The notes: generated from the sequence alone by a model not told the origin. 64,000 nt of DNA from JBCCGG01 sp039029395 (GCA_039029395.1 JBCCGG010000023.1:1-64000); one strand, 5' to 3'; shown: positions 16,271 to 27,359, numbered from the stretch's first letter. Made by a program: numbers and translations.

Positions 16271-17539
16271 ATGTCGGCAGAGGCCATAGCGGCTGCGCGG
16301 CCTGGCGCAGAGTCCGATGCACTGAAGCTCGGTTCAGCGAGACTAAAGCTGGCAGAGCTGCCAAAGGTCGACGAGGCGCGATTACGCCGTGAGCGCTACG
16401 AGCGGCTCCAGGCCGAGCTGCGCAAACGGGACGTCGGCGGGATCTTGCTCTATGACCCGATCAACCTTCGCTATGCGACCGACTGCCGAAACATGCAGAT
16501 TTGGACGATGCACAACTCGGCGCGCTATTGCCTCGTGCCGGCCGACGGCACTGCGGTGCTATTCGATTACGTCAATTGCGAGCATCTTTCCGAAGGCATC
16601 GAAACGATTGGCGAAACCCGACCGGCAACTCTCTGGTTTTTCCATAGCGCCGGACAAAAGCGGCAAGCCTTGATCGAACGGTGGGCCGATGAGCTTGCCG
16701 AGGTCATCTCCGAGAAGTGCGGCAATCGTAGAATCGCAGTCGATCGGCTCGACATGGATGCTCGCATCGAGCTTGAGCAGCGTCAGGTCTCCGTGTCTTT
16801 CGGCCAGGATCTGATCGAGTATGCTCGTTGCATCAAGACGAGCGAGGAGCTGAAGGCGCAATTGCACTCCGCTCAGGTGTGCGAGTCGGGACTCGCAAGG
16901 CTCAAGGAGATCACCCATCCGGGCGTCACGGAAAACGAACTTTGGGCGACTTTTGGTGCAATCAACGCGGCACTTGGTGGCGACTATGTCGAAACCCGAT
17001 TGCTGGTCGCCGGTCCTCGGACCAACCCTTGGTACAAGGAATCGAGCGACCGGCCCGTGCAAGCGGGCGAGCTGATTGCATTCGACACCGACATGATCGG
17101 TCCCTACGGCTACAGCACGGACATTTCACGCTCGTGGCTGTGCCCTGACGCAGCACCAAGCGAAGAGCAAAAGACGGTGTACAAGCTTGCTTACGAGCAG
17201 GTGCATCACAACATGTCTTTGCTCAAAGCCGGGCTTTCTTTTCGCGAGCTGGCGGAAAAGTCCTGGCGCATTCCTGATCGCTTCGCCGAGCTGGAGGTTG
17301 GTGTTATCGTGCACGGGATCGGCATGTGCAATGAGTATCCACAGGTCGCCCCGCTCAAGTGGTTCGAGCAAACGGGATACGACGGTCATTTCGCCGAGAA
17401 CATGACGGTCTCGGTGGAAAGCTACATAGGCCAAAGCGGTGGCACTGTCGGTGTCAAGCTCGAAGAGATGGTTCGGATCACAGACTCCGGATGCGAGCTC
17501 GTTGCGCATTTTCCCTTCGAAGACGATCTCCTGCGATGA
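16271..17539 (+). CDS. M24 metallopeptidase-fold enzyme, DddP-like
   Basis: 422 residues with a creatinase-like N-terminal domain and a pita-bread M24 domain. Metal ligands are visible: two Asp in AFDTDMIG, one in YSTDISRSW, His in VHGIGMCNEYP, Glu in SVESYIG and Glu in VKLEEMV. The stretches GGILLYDPINLRYATD, ETRLLVAGPRTNPW and FDTDMIGPYGYSTDISRSW strongly resemble the DMSP lyase DddP of roseobacters as I remember it, including the extra Asp of DddP. The enzyme could thus cleave dimethylsulfoniopropionate to DMS and acrylate, or be an Xaa-Pro dipeptidase-like relative acting on the ligand of the upstream binding protein. No other DMSP gene is nearby. Confidence 0.78.
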   Translation: MSAEAIAAARPGAESDALKLGSARLKLAELPKVDEARLRRERYERLQAELRKRDVGGILLYDPINLRYATDCRNMQIWTMHNSARYCLVPADGTAVLFDYVNCEHLSEGIETIGETRPATLWFFHSAGQKRQALIERWADELAEVISEKCGNRRIAVDRLDMDARIELEQRQVSVSFGQDLIEYARCIKTSEELKAQLHSAQVCESGLARLKEITHPGVTENELWATFGAINAALGGDYVETRLLVAGPRTNPWYKESSDRPVQAGELIAFDTDMIGPYGYSTDISRSWLCPDAAPSEEQKTVYKLAYEQVHHNMSLLKAGLSFRELAEKSWRIPDRFAELEVGVIVHGIGMCNEYPQVAPLKWFEQTGYDGHFAENMTVSVESYIGQSGGTVGVKLEEMVRITDSGCELVAHFPFEDDLLR

Positions 17540-17670
17540 AATATCCTATCGGGAGCTGCTTCTTTGGTCTTTCAATTCTACTGTCGACAATCAGCTTTTG
17601 ATTTGACCAACTTGAGGGCGGCTTTAGCACAGTGTTCCGTCAATCGATGGCCGGAGGTGTGGTGCCGGGC

Positions 17671-18846
17671 TCAACCGGCGCGCAGCGTGCGGGCGAACTT
17701 ACGGATATCTTCGAGCAAAAGCTCGGGCTCCTCCATGGCCGCAAAGTGGCCGCCACGCGGCATGGTCGTCCATTGTTGCACGTTGTAGAGGCGCTCCACA
17801 TAGGATCTCGGCGGCCAGGTCAGCATTTCAGCCGGAAACAGCGCACAGGCGGTGGGAACCTCGACGCGGCGGAGATCATTCGAGATGACGCGCCCGCCTT
17901 CCTCGCGGCGACCATAGTAGATCCAGGACGCCGTATTGAAACAGCGCGTCGTGACGTAAATCATGATGTTCGTCAGAAGCTCGTCCTTGCTATGGGCGCT
18001 CTCCACATCGTCGCCGTCGGTATCGGACCAAGAACTGAACTTCTCGACCAACCAAGCGGCAATGCCGACGGGGCTGTCCATCATGGCGTAGCTGAGTGTT
18101 TGGGGGCGGGTCGCTTGCTGGGTGCGATAGCCATTCTCCATTTCCTGCTTGCGCTCGAAACCTTCGGCCCAGGCCCGTTCTTCATCGGTTTGGGGGCCAT
18201 CGGCGTGGCGCATGGTCAAGATATTGATGTGAATAGCCTTGCAGGCGCCGGTGTGCTCAAAGCCCAACCAGGACGAAATCGCCCCTCCCCAGTCGCCGCC
18301 CTGCGCTAGATAGGAGGGGTATCCGAGTACATCGGTCATCAAGGCGTTGAGAACTGTCGCCATCTTTCTGGGGCCATAGGGTCGTGGCGGGCGGCCCGAA
18401 AAAGCAAAGCCCGGCAGAGATGGTGCTACCACGTCAAAGGCATCCGCGACGTCCCCACCGAAGCGCTCGGGATGGGCCAACGGCTCGATCAACGACTTGA
18501 ACTCGGCAACGCTGCCGGGCCAACCATGGCTGATCAAAAGGGGTATGGGCGCTTCGCCGCTGCCCTTTTCATGGATAAAATGCATGTCGATGCCATCCAC
18601 CGGCACGCGGTAATGGGAGAAGCGGTTGAGCGCCGCCTCGTGCCGGCGCCAGTCGTACTCATCCAGCCAATAGGCGCACAGCTCCTTCATGTAGTCGAGG
18701 TTACAGCCATAGTCCCAGCCGCCGTCGTCGGGCATCTCGTGCCACGGGAAAGCCGAGACACGAGCGCGAATGTCGGCAAGGGTTTCCTCCGGCACCGAGA
18801 TCTGAAACGAGCGGCAAGCCTTCAGGTGCTTACTGATATTTTTCAT
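17671..18846 (-). CDS. Epoxide hydrolase with EHN domain
   Basis: 391 residues of the microsomal-type epoxide hydrolase family: an N-terminal EHN domain (about residues 10-115, with ETLADIRARVSAFPWHEM) followed by an alpha/beta hydrolase core. Motifs seen are the HGWPGS oxyanion loop, the nucleophile Asp in GGDWGG and the catalytic His in GGHFAAMEEP. It would open epoxides to diols in the cytoplasm. It lies 155 bases downstream of the MocR gene in the same direction and may be read through from it. Natural substrate unknown. Confidence 0.88.
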   Translation of the reverse strand: MKNISKHLKACRSFQISVPEETLADIRARVSAFPWHEMPDDGGWDYGCNLDYMKELCAYWLDEYDWRRHEAALNRFSHYRVPVDGIDMHFIHEKGSGEAPIPLLISHGWPGSVAEFKSLIEPLAHPERFGGDVADAFDVVAPSLPGFAFSGRPPRPYGPRKMATVLNALMTDVLGYPSYLAQGGDWGGAISSWLGFEHTGACKAIHINILTMRHADGPQTDEERAWAEGFERKQEMENGYRTQQATRPQTLSYAMMDSPVGIAAWLVEKFSSWSDTDGDDVESAHSKDELLTNIMIYVTTRCFNTASWIYYGRREEGGRVISNDLRRVEVPTACALFPAEMLTWPPRSYVERLYNVQQWTTMPRGGHFAAMEEPELLLEDIRKFARTLRAG

Positions 18847-19001
18847 TCCTACCCCTGGTATCGTCTCCTGCGTGTCGGGCTGAGGTTCGAGGCTCCCTCA
18901 AATAGGATTGGCAGATTGGACCGAAGAGTGGGAGAGACAGGCTGCGGATAAGAAGGTGACAGTTGTGCCGCTCCGCTACGCTGCGCCGCCAAAAACCCGG
19001 A

Positions 19002-20462
19002 TCAGAGAAGACGTTCAACCTCTTCAGCGATGATCTTGATGCCCGCTTCCAGTTTCGACATGGGCACAAAGGCAAAGCCCAACCGAAAGCAGTTCTTGCG
19101 ATCGCGTTCCAGAAAGAAGTCTTGCCCCTTGTCGATCAGCACGCCGCGCCCGCGCAATCTTTCGCGCAGCAGCGTGCCGTTAAAATGGTCCGGACCGGTC
19201 AGCCAGAACGATGTGCCGCCCATGTTCCGGGTGTATTCGAGCATCGGCAAATGCGTTGCAATGGCATTGCGCATCGCCTGCCAACGCTTCTTGTAGCGCC
19301 GTTCGATGTTGCGCAGATGCGCGTCGTAGTACCCCAGGCGGATGAAGATCGCGATCATTTCCTGCAGCAGGTTCGGCGGATGGCGGAACATGGTGCCACG
19401 GACGATCCGCGCTTCGCGGATGATGTCGCGGTGGGCCACTATGAAGCCCACGCGAATGCCCGGAGACACGGTTTTCGAAAAGCTGCCGACGTACATCACA
19501 CGCTGTTCGCTGTCCATCGCTCTTAGCGAGGGGGATGACTTGGCGAGGTAGTTCATCTCGGCCTCATAGTCGTCCTCGATGATTAGAAAGTCCTTTGCTT
19601 TCGCTGTCTTGAGCAGCTCTTCGCGGCGGGCCTGGGACATGGTCACCATGGTCGGAAACTGGTGGCTGGGTGTGGTGAAGACGATCTTGACCCCGTCGGG
19701 AATCGCCGAGGGGATGAGCCCGTCCAGATCCACCGGCACACCGACGAGGGCGTTCCCCGCCATCTTGAACGCGTTGAAACCGCCCAAGAATCCGGGGTTT
19801 TCCATTGCTATCGGCTGGTCGAACTGGGCAAAGACCATGCCCAACACGGACAGGGCATTCTGGGCCCCAAGGGTGATCAGAATCTGGTCTGGGTCGGCAA
19901 AAATACCCCGGGTGGCCAGTAGGCGCTGGCGCAGCTGCTCGATCAAATTCGGGCTGTCGCTTTCAACCGAATCGCCCATCAGCAGTGGGATGTGCTTGCG
20001 CCCCAGCACAAGCCGCGAACACTCGCGCCACCCGTCCACAGGGAAAAGGTTTGGATCGATTTGGTTGTAGATGAACGGATAGGGATAACGCGTCCAATCG
20101 ATGGGGTTGTCGATCGGTATCATGCCGGAGGGTGCAAACCGCACCGGTGCAGGCGTTTGCCCAGCGTCGGATGTGCCAGATGCCGGGATTTCTGCCTTCT
20201 TGTACACCTCCGGATTGACGTAGTACCCCGACCTGTCTCGAGAGACCAGCAGCTCTAGGTCGATAAGTTGCGAGTAGGCAGCGAACACCGTGTTGCGGGA
20301 CACGCCAAGCTGCTCCGCCAACAGGCGGCAGGACGGCAAAGGCCGCTCCAGCGAGAGCGATTTCATCGTGATGGCAGAGCTGATCAGTTCACATACCTGG
20401 TTGCGCAGGCTGAGATTCGAGCTTTCGGGCAGTCTAAAAAACAACGGCGACTGCTTGCCCAT
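19002..20462 (-). CDS. MocR-type GntR/aminotransferase regulator
   Basis: 486 residues. An N-terminal GntR winged HTH (residues about 18-80: RPLPSCRLLAEQLGVSRNTVFAAYSQL) is fused to a class-I aminotransferase-like domain with IIEDDYEAE and the PLP lysine in VGSFSKTVSPGIRVGF. MocR regulators use PLP to sense vitamin B6, GABA, taurine or amino acids. It diverges from the TRAP transporter genes over a 215-base region, making these its most likely targets. Its effector cannot be told from sequence. Confidence 0.9.
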   Translation of the reverse strand: MGKQSPLFFRLPESSNLSLRNQVCELISSAITMKSLSLERPLPSCRLLAEQLGVSRNTVFAAYSQLIDLELLVSRDRSGYYVNPEVYKKAEIPASGTSDAGQTPAPVRFAPSGMIPIDNPIDWTRYPYPFIYNQIDPNLFPVDGWRECSRLVLGRKHIPLLMGDSVESDSPNLIEQLRQRLLATRGIFADPDQILITLGAQNALSVLGMVFAQFDQPIAMENPGFLGGFNAFKMAGNALVGVPVDLDGLIPSAIPDGVKIVFTTPSHQFPTMVTMSQARREELLKTAKAKDFLIIEDDYEAEMNYLAKSSPSLRAMDSEQRVMYVGSFSKTVSPGIRVGFIVAHRDIIREARIVRGTMFRHPPNLLQEMIAIFIRLGYYDAHLRNIERRYKKRWQAMRNAIATHLPMLEYTRNMGGTSFWLTGPDHFNGTLLRERLRGRGVLIDKGQDFFLERDRKNCFRLGFAFVPMSKLEAGIKIIAEEVERLL

Positions 20463-20677
20463 GGCGATCCTCCCTTCGATGCCAAGAGCGCGCGCGGGCT
20501 CGTCCTTTCAGCGGCGCGAGCGCGAGCGCAACTATACCCGCTTTCCGAGGCCAGCCCAGGCAGTATGTCCTTTTTGGCCAATCTGTCCTCCGCAAATGAC
20601 CTCTCTGTCACTTTCCTCACGTCGTCGTTTGCTGATTAGGTAGTTGCAATCACGACAAATCAGAGGGAGTAGGATTC

Positions 20678-21718
20678 ATGAAGTACCAGAGGCGCTTCAA
20701 GACGCTAATCGCGGCCTTCGCTCTGTGTCTTGTGGCGGAAGGGGCTGCGGCGGAAAAGGTACTGAAGCTGGGTACGGTTGGATTCAAGGGCATGCCGATT
20801 GGCGATGCCATTGATCAAGCCCTGATCCCGACACTGGAAGAAGTTTCAGGCGGAAAGATGACCATCGAGCCACATTACCGGAAGTCGCTGTGCAGCGAGC
20901 AATCCTGTGGCGAGCAGGCCAATCAGGGGCTTTTGGCACTCTGGACAAGCTCGACCGCCAACTTTGGCAATTTCGGCACAGCCCTGGCGATTTTCGATTT
21001 GCCCTACATCTTCAAAAGCATTGAAGACGCGGATCGAATCTCCACCGAATGGCTAGCCAAGAAGCAATGCGACATCGCAGCCGAGGAAGCGGGCCATGTC
21101 TGCCTGACCGTCTATTCTAGTGGCGGCTTCCGGCAGCTTGGCAATGCCCATGGGCCGGTGCATGTACCCTCGGATATGAAAGGCATCAAGTGGCGCGTGA
21201 CCAAAAGCCCGATTGAGTACACGCTGATCAAGAACTGGGGCGCGGTGCCCGTACCCTATGACTGGGCGCAGCTCTATCAAGGCCTTCAGACCGGGGTCGT
21301 CTCGGGCCAGTATGTTGCGACGCCCTGGCAGCATGTTGCCAAATTGCATGAGGTCGCGAAGTATTTCACCGAGATCGGCGGTTCATGGTCGGGCAATCAG
21401 TTGTCGATGGATAAGCGCCAATACGATGCGCTGAGTGATCAGGAGAAGGAGTGGTTGCATACGGCGGCGAAAGCATTTGGCCAGAAAGTGCAGGAGCTTG
21501 ATCGCGCTTGGGTCGAAGCCGGAGAAGCTGCGATCAAAGCCGAGATCGAGGAATGGTATGTCCCAACCGAGGCGGAGCTGGTGGAATGGCGTGCTGGTGC
21601 AATCGAGGCCTGGCTGAACGCTAAGGGTACCTATGACCCGGACACCGCGACCCGGGTGCTCGAAGAGCAAGGCATGACGAGCTTTATCGCTCAGCTCAAA
21701 GAGGCGGGTGCGCTCTAG
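20678..21718 (+). CDS. TRAP transporter solute-binding protein, DctP family
   Basis: 346 residues with a signal peptide (cleavage near GAAA-EKV). DctP features include a conserved Arg region in GIKWRVTKSPIEYTLIKNWGAVPVPYDWAQLYQGLQTG, where the Arg normally pairs with a carboxylate group of the ligand. This periplasmic protein hands its ligand to the DctM/DctQ membrane subunits encoded next. A GGGAG box precedes the ATG. Two cysteines (SLCSEQSC) in the first lobe are unusual for the family. Ligand unknown, probably an organic acid or amino acid derivative. Confidence 0.9.
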   Translation: MKYQRRFKTLIAAFALCLVAEGAAAEKVLKLGTVGFKGMPIGDAIDQALIPTLEEVSGGKMTIEPHYRKSLCSEQSCGEQANQGLLALWTSSTANFGNFGTALAIFDLPYIFKSIEDADRISTEWLAKKQCDIAAEEAGHVCLTVYSSGGFRQLGNAHGPVHVPSDMKGIKWRVTKSPIEYTLIKNWGAVPVPYDWAQLYQGLQTGVVSGQYVATPWQHVAKLHEVAKYFTEIGGSWSGNQLSMDKRQYDALSDQEKEWLHTAAKAFGQKVQELDRAWVEAGEAAIKAEIEEWYVPTEAELVEWRAGAIEAWLNAKGTYDPDTATRVLEEQGMTSFIAQLKEAGAL

Positions 21719-21743
21719 CCGGCAGCTAGAATCAGGAATTGGG

Positions 21744-21777
21744 AAATGGCGTGAGGCAATGTCTCGCGCCATTTTCA
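21744..21777 (+). terminator. Hairpin with T-run between dctP and dctM
   Basis: A 12-bp stem with one wobble (arms 21744-21755 and 21763-21774) and 7-base loop ending in ATTTT, 25 bases after the dctP stop. It would favour excess binding protein over membrane subunits. Confidence 0.6.
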
Positions 21778-21821
21778 ACATCTGATACATTCCTACGGAT
21801 CGCTACAGGGCCAAGCCACAT

Positions 21822-23111
21822 ATGGAAAGCGTTGCGCTTCTTTTAGTCCTCGTGCTGCTGATCATGCTGGGCGCACCCGTGGGCTTTACCCTGATCCTAA
21901 TTCCGGTGGTCTACATCCTGATCACCGATGCGGCGCCGATGATCCTGATTCCCAGTCAAATGTTCAGCGCCATCGATTCGGTGCCGCTCACGGCAATCCC
22001 GTTCTTCATGCTGACCGGTGAGCTGATGACCAGCGCCACCATCACCGACAGGTTGGTCGAGCTGAGCCAGCGCCTGATCGGTCGGATGCGGGGCAGCCTG
22101 GCGCAGGCCAATGTTCTGGTCAGTATGTTCTTCGCAGGGATGAACGGCTCCGTGGTGGCCGACACGGCCACGGTCGGCTCGCTATTGGTGCCAGCCATGA
22201 AGCGGGCCGGCTATCCCTCGGCCTTCGCAGCCGCGATCACGGCGGTCAGTTCCACCATCGGCGGGATCATTCCGCCTTCGATCATGATGATCGTTCTGGC
22301 CAATGCGGGCGGCATCTCGGTGGGCGCGCTATTCGCCGGCGGGATCATCCCGGGCATCATGATCGGCGCGCTTCTAATGGCGATCAACTATGTGATCGCC
22401 CGACGCAACAACTTCGAACGAAGCGAAGAGCCATTCAGCCTGGCGGCCATTGCGGTCGTGGGGTACAAATCCTCTTTCGCGCTGCTCATCCCAATCGTGC
22501 TGGTCGGCTCGGTCGTTTTCGGCATTGCTGGCGTCGTTGAGGCAGGCGCGCTGACCGCGACCATTGCGCTTTTCGTCGGTCTGTTCATCTATCGCACGAT
22601 CACCTGGACCAACTGCAAGAGCGCCTTCATTCGCGCCTTCCGCAACTCGGCCATGGTGTTCATCATCATCGCGGCCTCGGGCCCTTTCAGTTGGCTGCTA
22701 ACCTCGCTCGGGGCCATCAATGAACTGGAACAATGGCTGTTGAGCTACACCTACAACCCGCTTCTGTTCGCGGTGGTGCTCGTGTTGTTCATTTGTCTCT
22801 TGGGCATGGTCATGGATTCAGCCGCCAACATCATCGTTGTGGGTCCTGTGCTGGTCGACGTGATGGTCACTGCTGGCTATTCGAACGTTCAAGCCGCCCT
22901 CGTGGTGGTCGTCGGCTTCTTGATTGGGTCGGTGACGCCACCGGTCGGCGTTGCCTTCTTTACCGCGGGGGCTATTGCAAATGTTCGGCTTGAGAAGGTG
23001 GCGGTTGCGATGGTGCCTTACCTCCTAGCCCTCTTTGCGCTGTTGTTCGTGCTGATCGTGGTGCCGGAGTTCACCATGTACCTTCCCCGTGCCTTTGGAT
23101 TTGTGAACTGA
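21822..23111 (+). CDS. TRAP transporter large permease, DctM family
   Basis: 429 residues and about twelve hydrophobic segments, with typical DctM blocks: GAPVGFTLILIPVVYIL at the start, NGSVVADTATVGSLLVPAM, STIGGIIPPSIMMIV and a late VGFLIGSVTPPVGVAFF. It forms the sodium-coupled transport channel with DctQ. Gene order P-M-Q is a variant of the more common P-Q-M. Confidence 0.93.
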   Translation: MESVALLLVLVLLIMLGAPVGFTLILIPVVYILITDAAPMILIPSQMFSAIDSVPLTAIPFFMLTGELMTSATITDRLVELSQRLIGRMRGSLAQANVLVSMFFAGMNGSVVADTATVGSLLVPAMKRAGYPSAFAAAITAVSSTIGGIIPPSIMMIVLANAGGISVGALFAGGIIPGIMIGALLMAINYVIARRNNFERSEEPFSLAAIAVVGYKSSFALLIPIVLVGSVVFGIAGVVEAGALTATIALFVGLFIYRTITWTNCKSAFIRAFRNSAMVFIIIAASGPFSWLLTSLGAINELEQWLLSYTYNPLLFAVVLVLFICLLGMVMDSAANIIVVGPVLVDVMVTAGYSNVQAALVVVVGFLIGSVTPPVGVAFFTAGAIANVRLEKVAVAMVPYLLALFALLFVLIVVPEFTMYLPRAFGFVN

Positions 23112-23187
23112 TGCAGAACCGGCCGACACAGAGTCCCCCCTGCTGCGCTATGGCCCGCGTGCAAGCCAACCATGGAAGGCCGACGCG

Positions 23188-23772
23188 ATGCTAAAAGCTG
23201 CCAAGTTCGTCGACATTGCCATCAGGAAGCTTCTGACCGGGTTTTGCGCAATCCTATTGCTTCTCATGGTGGTGTTCACGGTCTACTCCGTCGTGATGCG
23301 TTATGTTTTCGAAGATCCTCCGGTTTGGGGCGATCTGCTGACGGTGCTCAGCAACATTTGGCTGGTCTTTCTCGCCCTCGCCCTGACCGTCAGGGACAAG
23401 GACCATATCGCGCTCGATCTGGTCTACTCTTGGCTACCCCTTAAAGCGGTATTCGCAATTCAACAGTTCTGGTCGCTGGTCATATGCGGACTGGGTTTCG
23501 TGATGATTGTCTATGGACTGCAAGTCGTAGACACAATGGGCGGCAAATACTGGGAAATGTGGTACTTTGCCTGGGAAGATGGCTCTTTCGTTTTCAAGCC
23601 AAACTATATGCCCAAGAAGTACGCGGTCACGATCGTGCCGATCTCGGGCGCGCTTGTCTGCCTCGCGGCCATCGCATCCATATTGGAAGACAGCTACCGC
23701 CTCAAGACGGGCACGTTCGTGTACGCAAAAGACATGGAACTTCAGGCGGAGCGTGAAGCGAACGGATCGTAG
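23188..23772 (+). CDS. TRAP transporter small permease, DctQ family
   Basis: 194 residues with four membrane segments and the DctQ hallmark VWGDLLTVLSNIWLVFLALALTVRDKDHIALDL in the middle. It is the small membrane subunit that works with DctM. Starts 76 bases after the dctM stop. The C-terminal tail (from about residue 165) is hydrophilic and longer than usual. Confidence 0.88.
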   Translation: MLKAAKFVDIAIRKLLTGFCAILLLLMVVFTVYSVVMRYVFEDPPVWGDLLTVLSNIWLVFLALALTVRDKDHIALDLVYSWLPLKAVFAIQQFWSLVICGLGFVMIVYGLQVVDTMGGKYWEMWYFAWEDGSFVFKPNYMPKKYAVTIVPISGALVCLAAIASILEDSYRLKTGTFVYAKDMELQAEREANGS

Positions 23773-24172
23773 TGGCGTGGCTTTCAACTGAGATAGATAA
23801 GTCACGCCCCAATCTTCGCGAGCAGCCATAGTTCGCTGAAGCCCTCACATCGAATTTGGTCCGATTCGTTCGGCAAGATGTCTAAATCATTCAATACGAA
23901 ATTCTGAGCTTAGCGTAGCCTGTCTGAACGCTGGGCCAGCCCAATGCATGGGGCGACGGGTTATTGGAAATCAAAGGCTTAGGTGATGCGAGTCACCGAT
24001 CCAATCCATGAGTTCTGGGCCGCTTGACTAAGAGATCAGCGTTGGATGGGTGCGCAATCGCAAAGCTCGATTGAGCGCATCTAGCCACGACCTCCGCGCT
24101 AGTCGCCTTCAACTATGACCCGGAAAGGTATCCCTGACGTTCAAAAGGTTGGACCGAACAGAGGAGGACCAG
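23773..24172. other. 400-base intergenic region with a small nested hairpin
   Basis: No gene is recognised. The only structure noted is TTGGA (23964-23968)/TCCAA (24000-24004) enclosing GGTGA (23982-23986)/TCACC (23993-23997). A strong GAGGAGG ribosome-binding site occurs at 24161-24167, serving the binding-protein gene. A promoter for that gene must lie here but was not identified. Confidence 0.4.
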
Positions 24173-25780
24173 ATGAGCAACGAGATCAGAGAACGATACT
24201 TGTACCACCTGATGCAAGCCGCCCACGCGCGCCGCATCGACCGCCGGCGTTTCCTACAAATCGCGAGCGCGGCGGGCGTAAGTCTAGCAGCTGCCAGCAG
24301 CCTCTACAGCAAAGCCGCCAAGGCGGCGCCCAGCCGCGGCGGACACTTCCGAATCGGCTCGGACGATGGGAACACGACCGACCAGCTCGATCCGGCCACC
24401 ACCGTATCGGCCTACATGATTCACATGAATCACGGCATTCGGAGCTACTTGACCGAAATCACCCAGGACAATGTGGTCGGACCTGACATCGCAAAGAGCT
24501 GGGAATCGACCCCGGACGCGTCGGTTTGGACGCTGAAGCTGCACAAGGGTGTTGAGTTCCACAACGGCAAGACCTTCACCGCGGTCGACGCCAGGGACTC
24601 CTTGAACCACCACCGCGGCGAAGACTCCAAATCAGCGGCCAAGGCGTTGTTGGCCGGCGTCGAGGATATCACCGCCGAGGATGATCACACACTGATCGTC
24701 CGCCTCAAGGCCGGATCGGCGGACTTTCCATACGTGCTCACCGACTATCACCTGGTGATGATGCCAAGCGACGGCGAAGGCAACGTGGATGCCAACAGCG
24801 GCATCGGAACCGGCGGTTACATGATCGATCGGCACGAACCGGGTGTTCGCTCAAGTTTCAAACGTCACCCCAACTACTTCAAAGATGGCCGTGCCTGGTT
24901 CGACTCGGTCGAGATTATCGCCATCCCTGACGCCAACGCGCGCGGCACCGCGATAACGACCGGTGAGCTCGATACGATAATCGCGGTCGATAAGAAAACC
25001 GCACACCTGATGTCCCGCGATCCGAACATCGAGGTCTTGAACATACCCAGCGGATCTCACTTCACCTTGCCAATGTTCATGGACGTCGCGCCCTTCGACA
25101 ACAACGATGTTCGCCTTGCGCTGAAGTACGCGTTCGACCGGCAGGCCCTGTTGGATACGATCCTGCGCGGCTATGGCACGATTGGCAACGACACGCCGAT
25201 TGGTCCGACCCTGCCTTATTGGGCGGACATAGAGCAACGTCAATACGACCCGGACAAAGCGAAGTTCCACCTAAAGAAGTCCGGTCACGATTCAATCAAG
25301 GTTACGCTCTCCACATCGGAGGTTCCCTACGCCGGTGCGACCGACACGGCGATTCTTTACAAGGAAAAAGCCGCCGCGGTCGGTATCGATATCGATGTGG
25401 TGCGGGAGCCAAACGACGGCTACTGGTCCAATGTTTGGAATGCCAAGCCGTTCTGCGTCGCCAGCTGGGGTGCCAGGCCGACGCCTGACGTCATGTTCAC
25501 CCTGGCCTATGCGGCAGAGGCTGCGTGGAACGACACCCACTTCCAGCACGAGCGGTTCAACAAGCTGCTACTGCAAGGGCGCGCTGAACTGGACGATGGC
25601 AAGCGCGCAGAAATCTATCGCGAGATGCAAGTGATCATGCGCGACGAAGGGGGCGTGATCGTGCCAATCTTCCAGAACTTCGTCTACGCGCACCGCTCCA
25701 ATGTGAAGCATGGCGACAAGGTGGCCGGCAATTGGGCGCTTGATGGTCATCGGGCCATGGAGCGTTGGTGGTTCGCCTGA
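24173..25780 (+). CDS. Tat-exported family-5 ABC substrate-binding protein (paralogue)
   Basis: 535 residues with a twin-arginine signal (DRRRFLQ near residue 24) and a family-5 binding fold. It is closely related to the protein at 14535-16142: matching blocks include HFRIGSDDGNTTD, RSYLTEITQDN, SLNHHRGED, PNDGYWSNVW and the C-terminal MERWWF. Start chosen at 24173 because of the GAGGAGG box six bases upstream. Like its paralogue it has no permease or ATPase gene nearby. The aspartate ammonia-lyase-like gene downstream is separated by a terminator. Confidence 0.9.
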   Translation: MSNEIRERYLYHLMQAAHARRIDRRRFLQIASAAGVSLAAASSLYSKAAKAAPSRGGHFRIGSDDGNTTDQLDPATTVSAYMIHMNHGIRSYLTEITQDNVVGPDIAKSWESTPDASVWTLKLHKGVEFHNGKTFTAVDARDSLNHHRGEDSKSAAKALLAGVEDITAEDDHTLIVRLKAGSADFPYVLTDYHLVMMPSDGEGNVDANSGIGTGGYMIDRHEPGVRSSFKRHPNYFKDGRAWFDSVEIIAIPDANARGTAITTGELDTIIAVDKKTAHLMSRDPNIEVLNIPSGSHFTLPMFMDVAPFDNNDVRLALKYAFDRQALLDTILRGYGTIGNDTPIGPTLPYWADIEQRQYDPDKAKFHLKKSGHDSIKVTLSTSEVPYAGATDTAILYKEKAAAVGIDIDVVREPNDGYWSNVWNAKPFCVASWGARPTPDVMFTLAYAAEAAWNDTHFQHERFNKLLLQGRAELDDGKRAEIYREMQVIMRDEGGVIVPIFQNFVYAHRSNVKHGDKVAGNWALDGHRAMERWWFA

Positions 25781-25821
25781 ATGGAGATCTAATCCACACT
25801 AGGACTGGTGCAGAACGCTGC

Positions 25822-25857
25822 GCGGGCAAGTCGGCTGGCTTGCCCGCAGTTCTTTTT
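25822..25857 (+). terminator. Rho-independent terminator
   Basis: Perfect 9-bp stem (GCGGGCAAG at 25822-25830 with CTTGCCCGC at 25839-25847) followed by AGTTCTTTTT. It ends the binding-protein transcript. Confidence 0.85.
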
Positions 25858-25913
25858 GTGTCAACGCTCAAACGGGCACGGTTGTTCTGACCGCTTTTTA
25901 GAGGAGCGAGGGG

Positions 25914-27335
<1,422 letters not shown>

Positions 27336-27359
27336 GCCGGTTGCAATCGGGTCTGAGTC

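Noticed and set aside
17632..18309. A plus-strand frame opposite the epoxide hydrolase gene
   Set aside because: The minus strand carries EHN and alpha/beta hydrolase motifs with the catalytic residues; the plus frame shows no family character.
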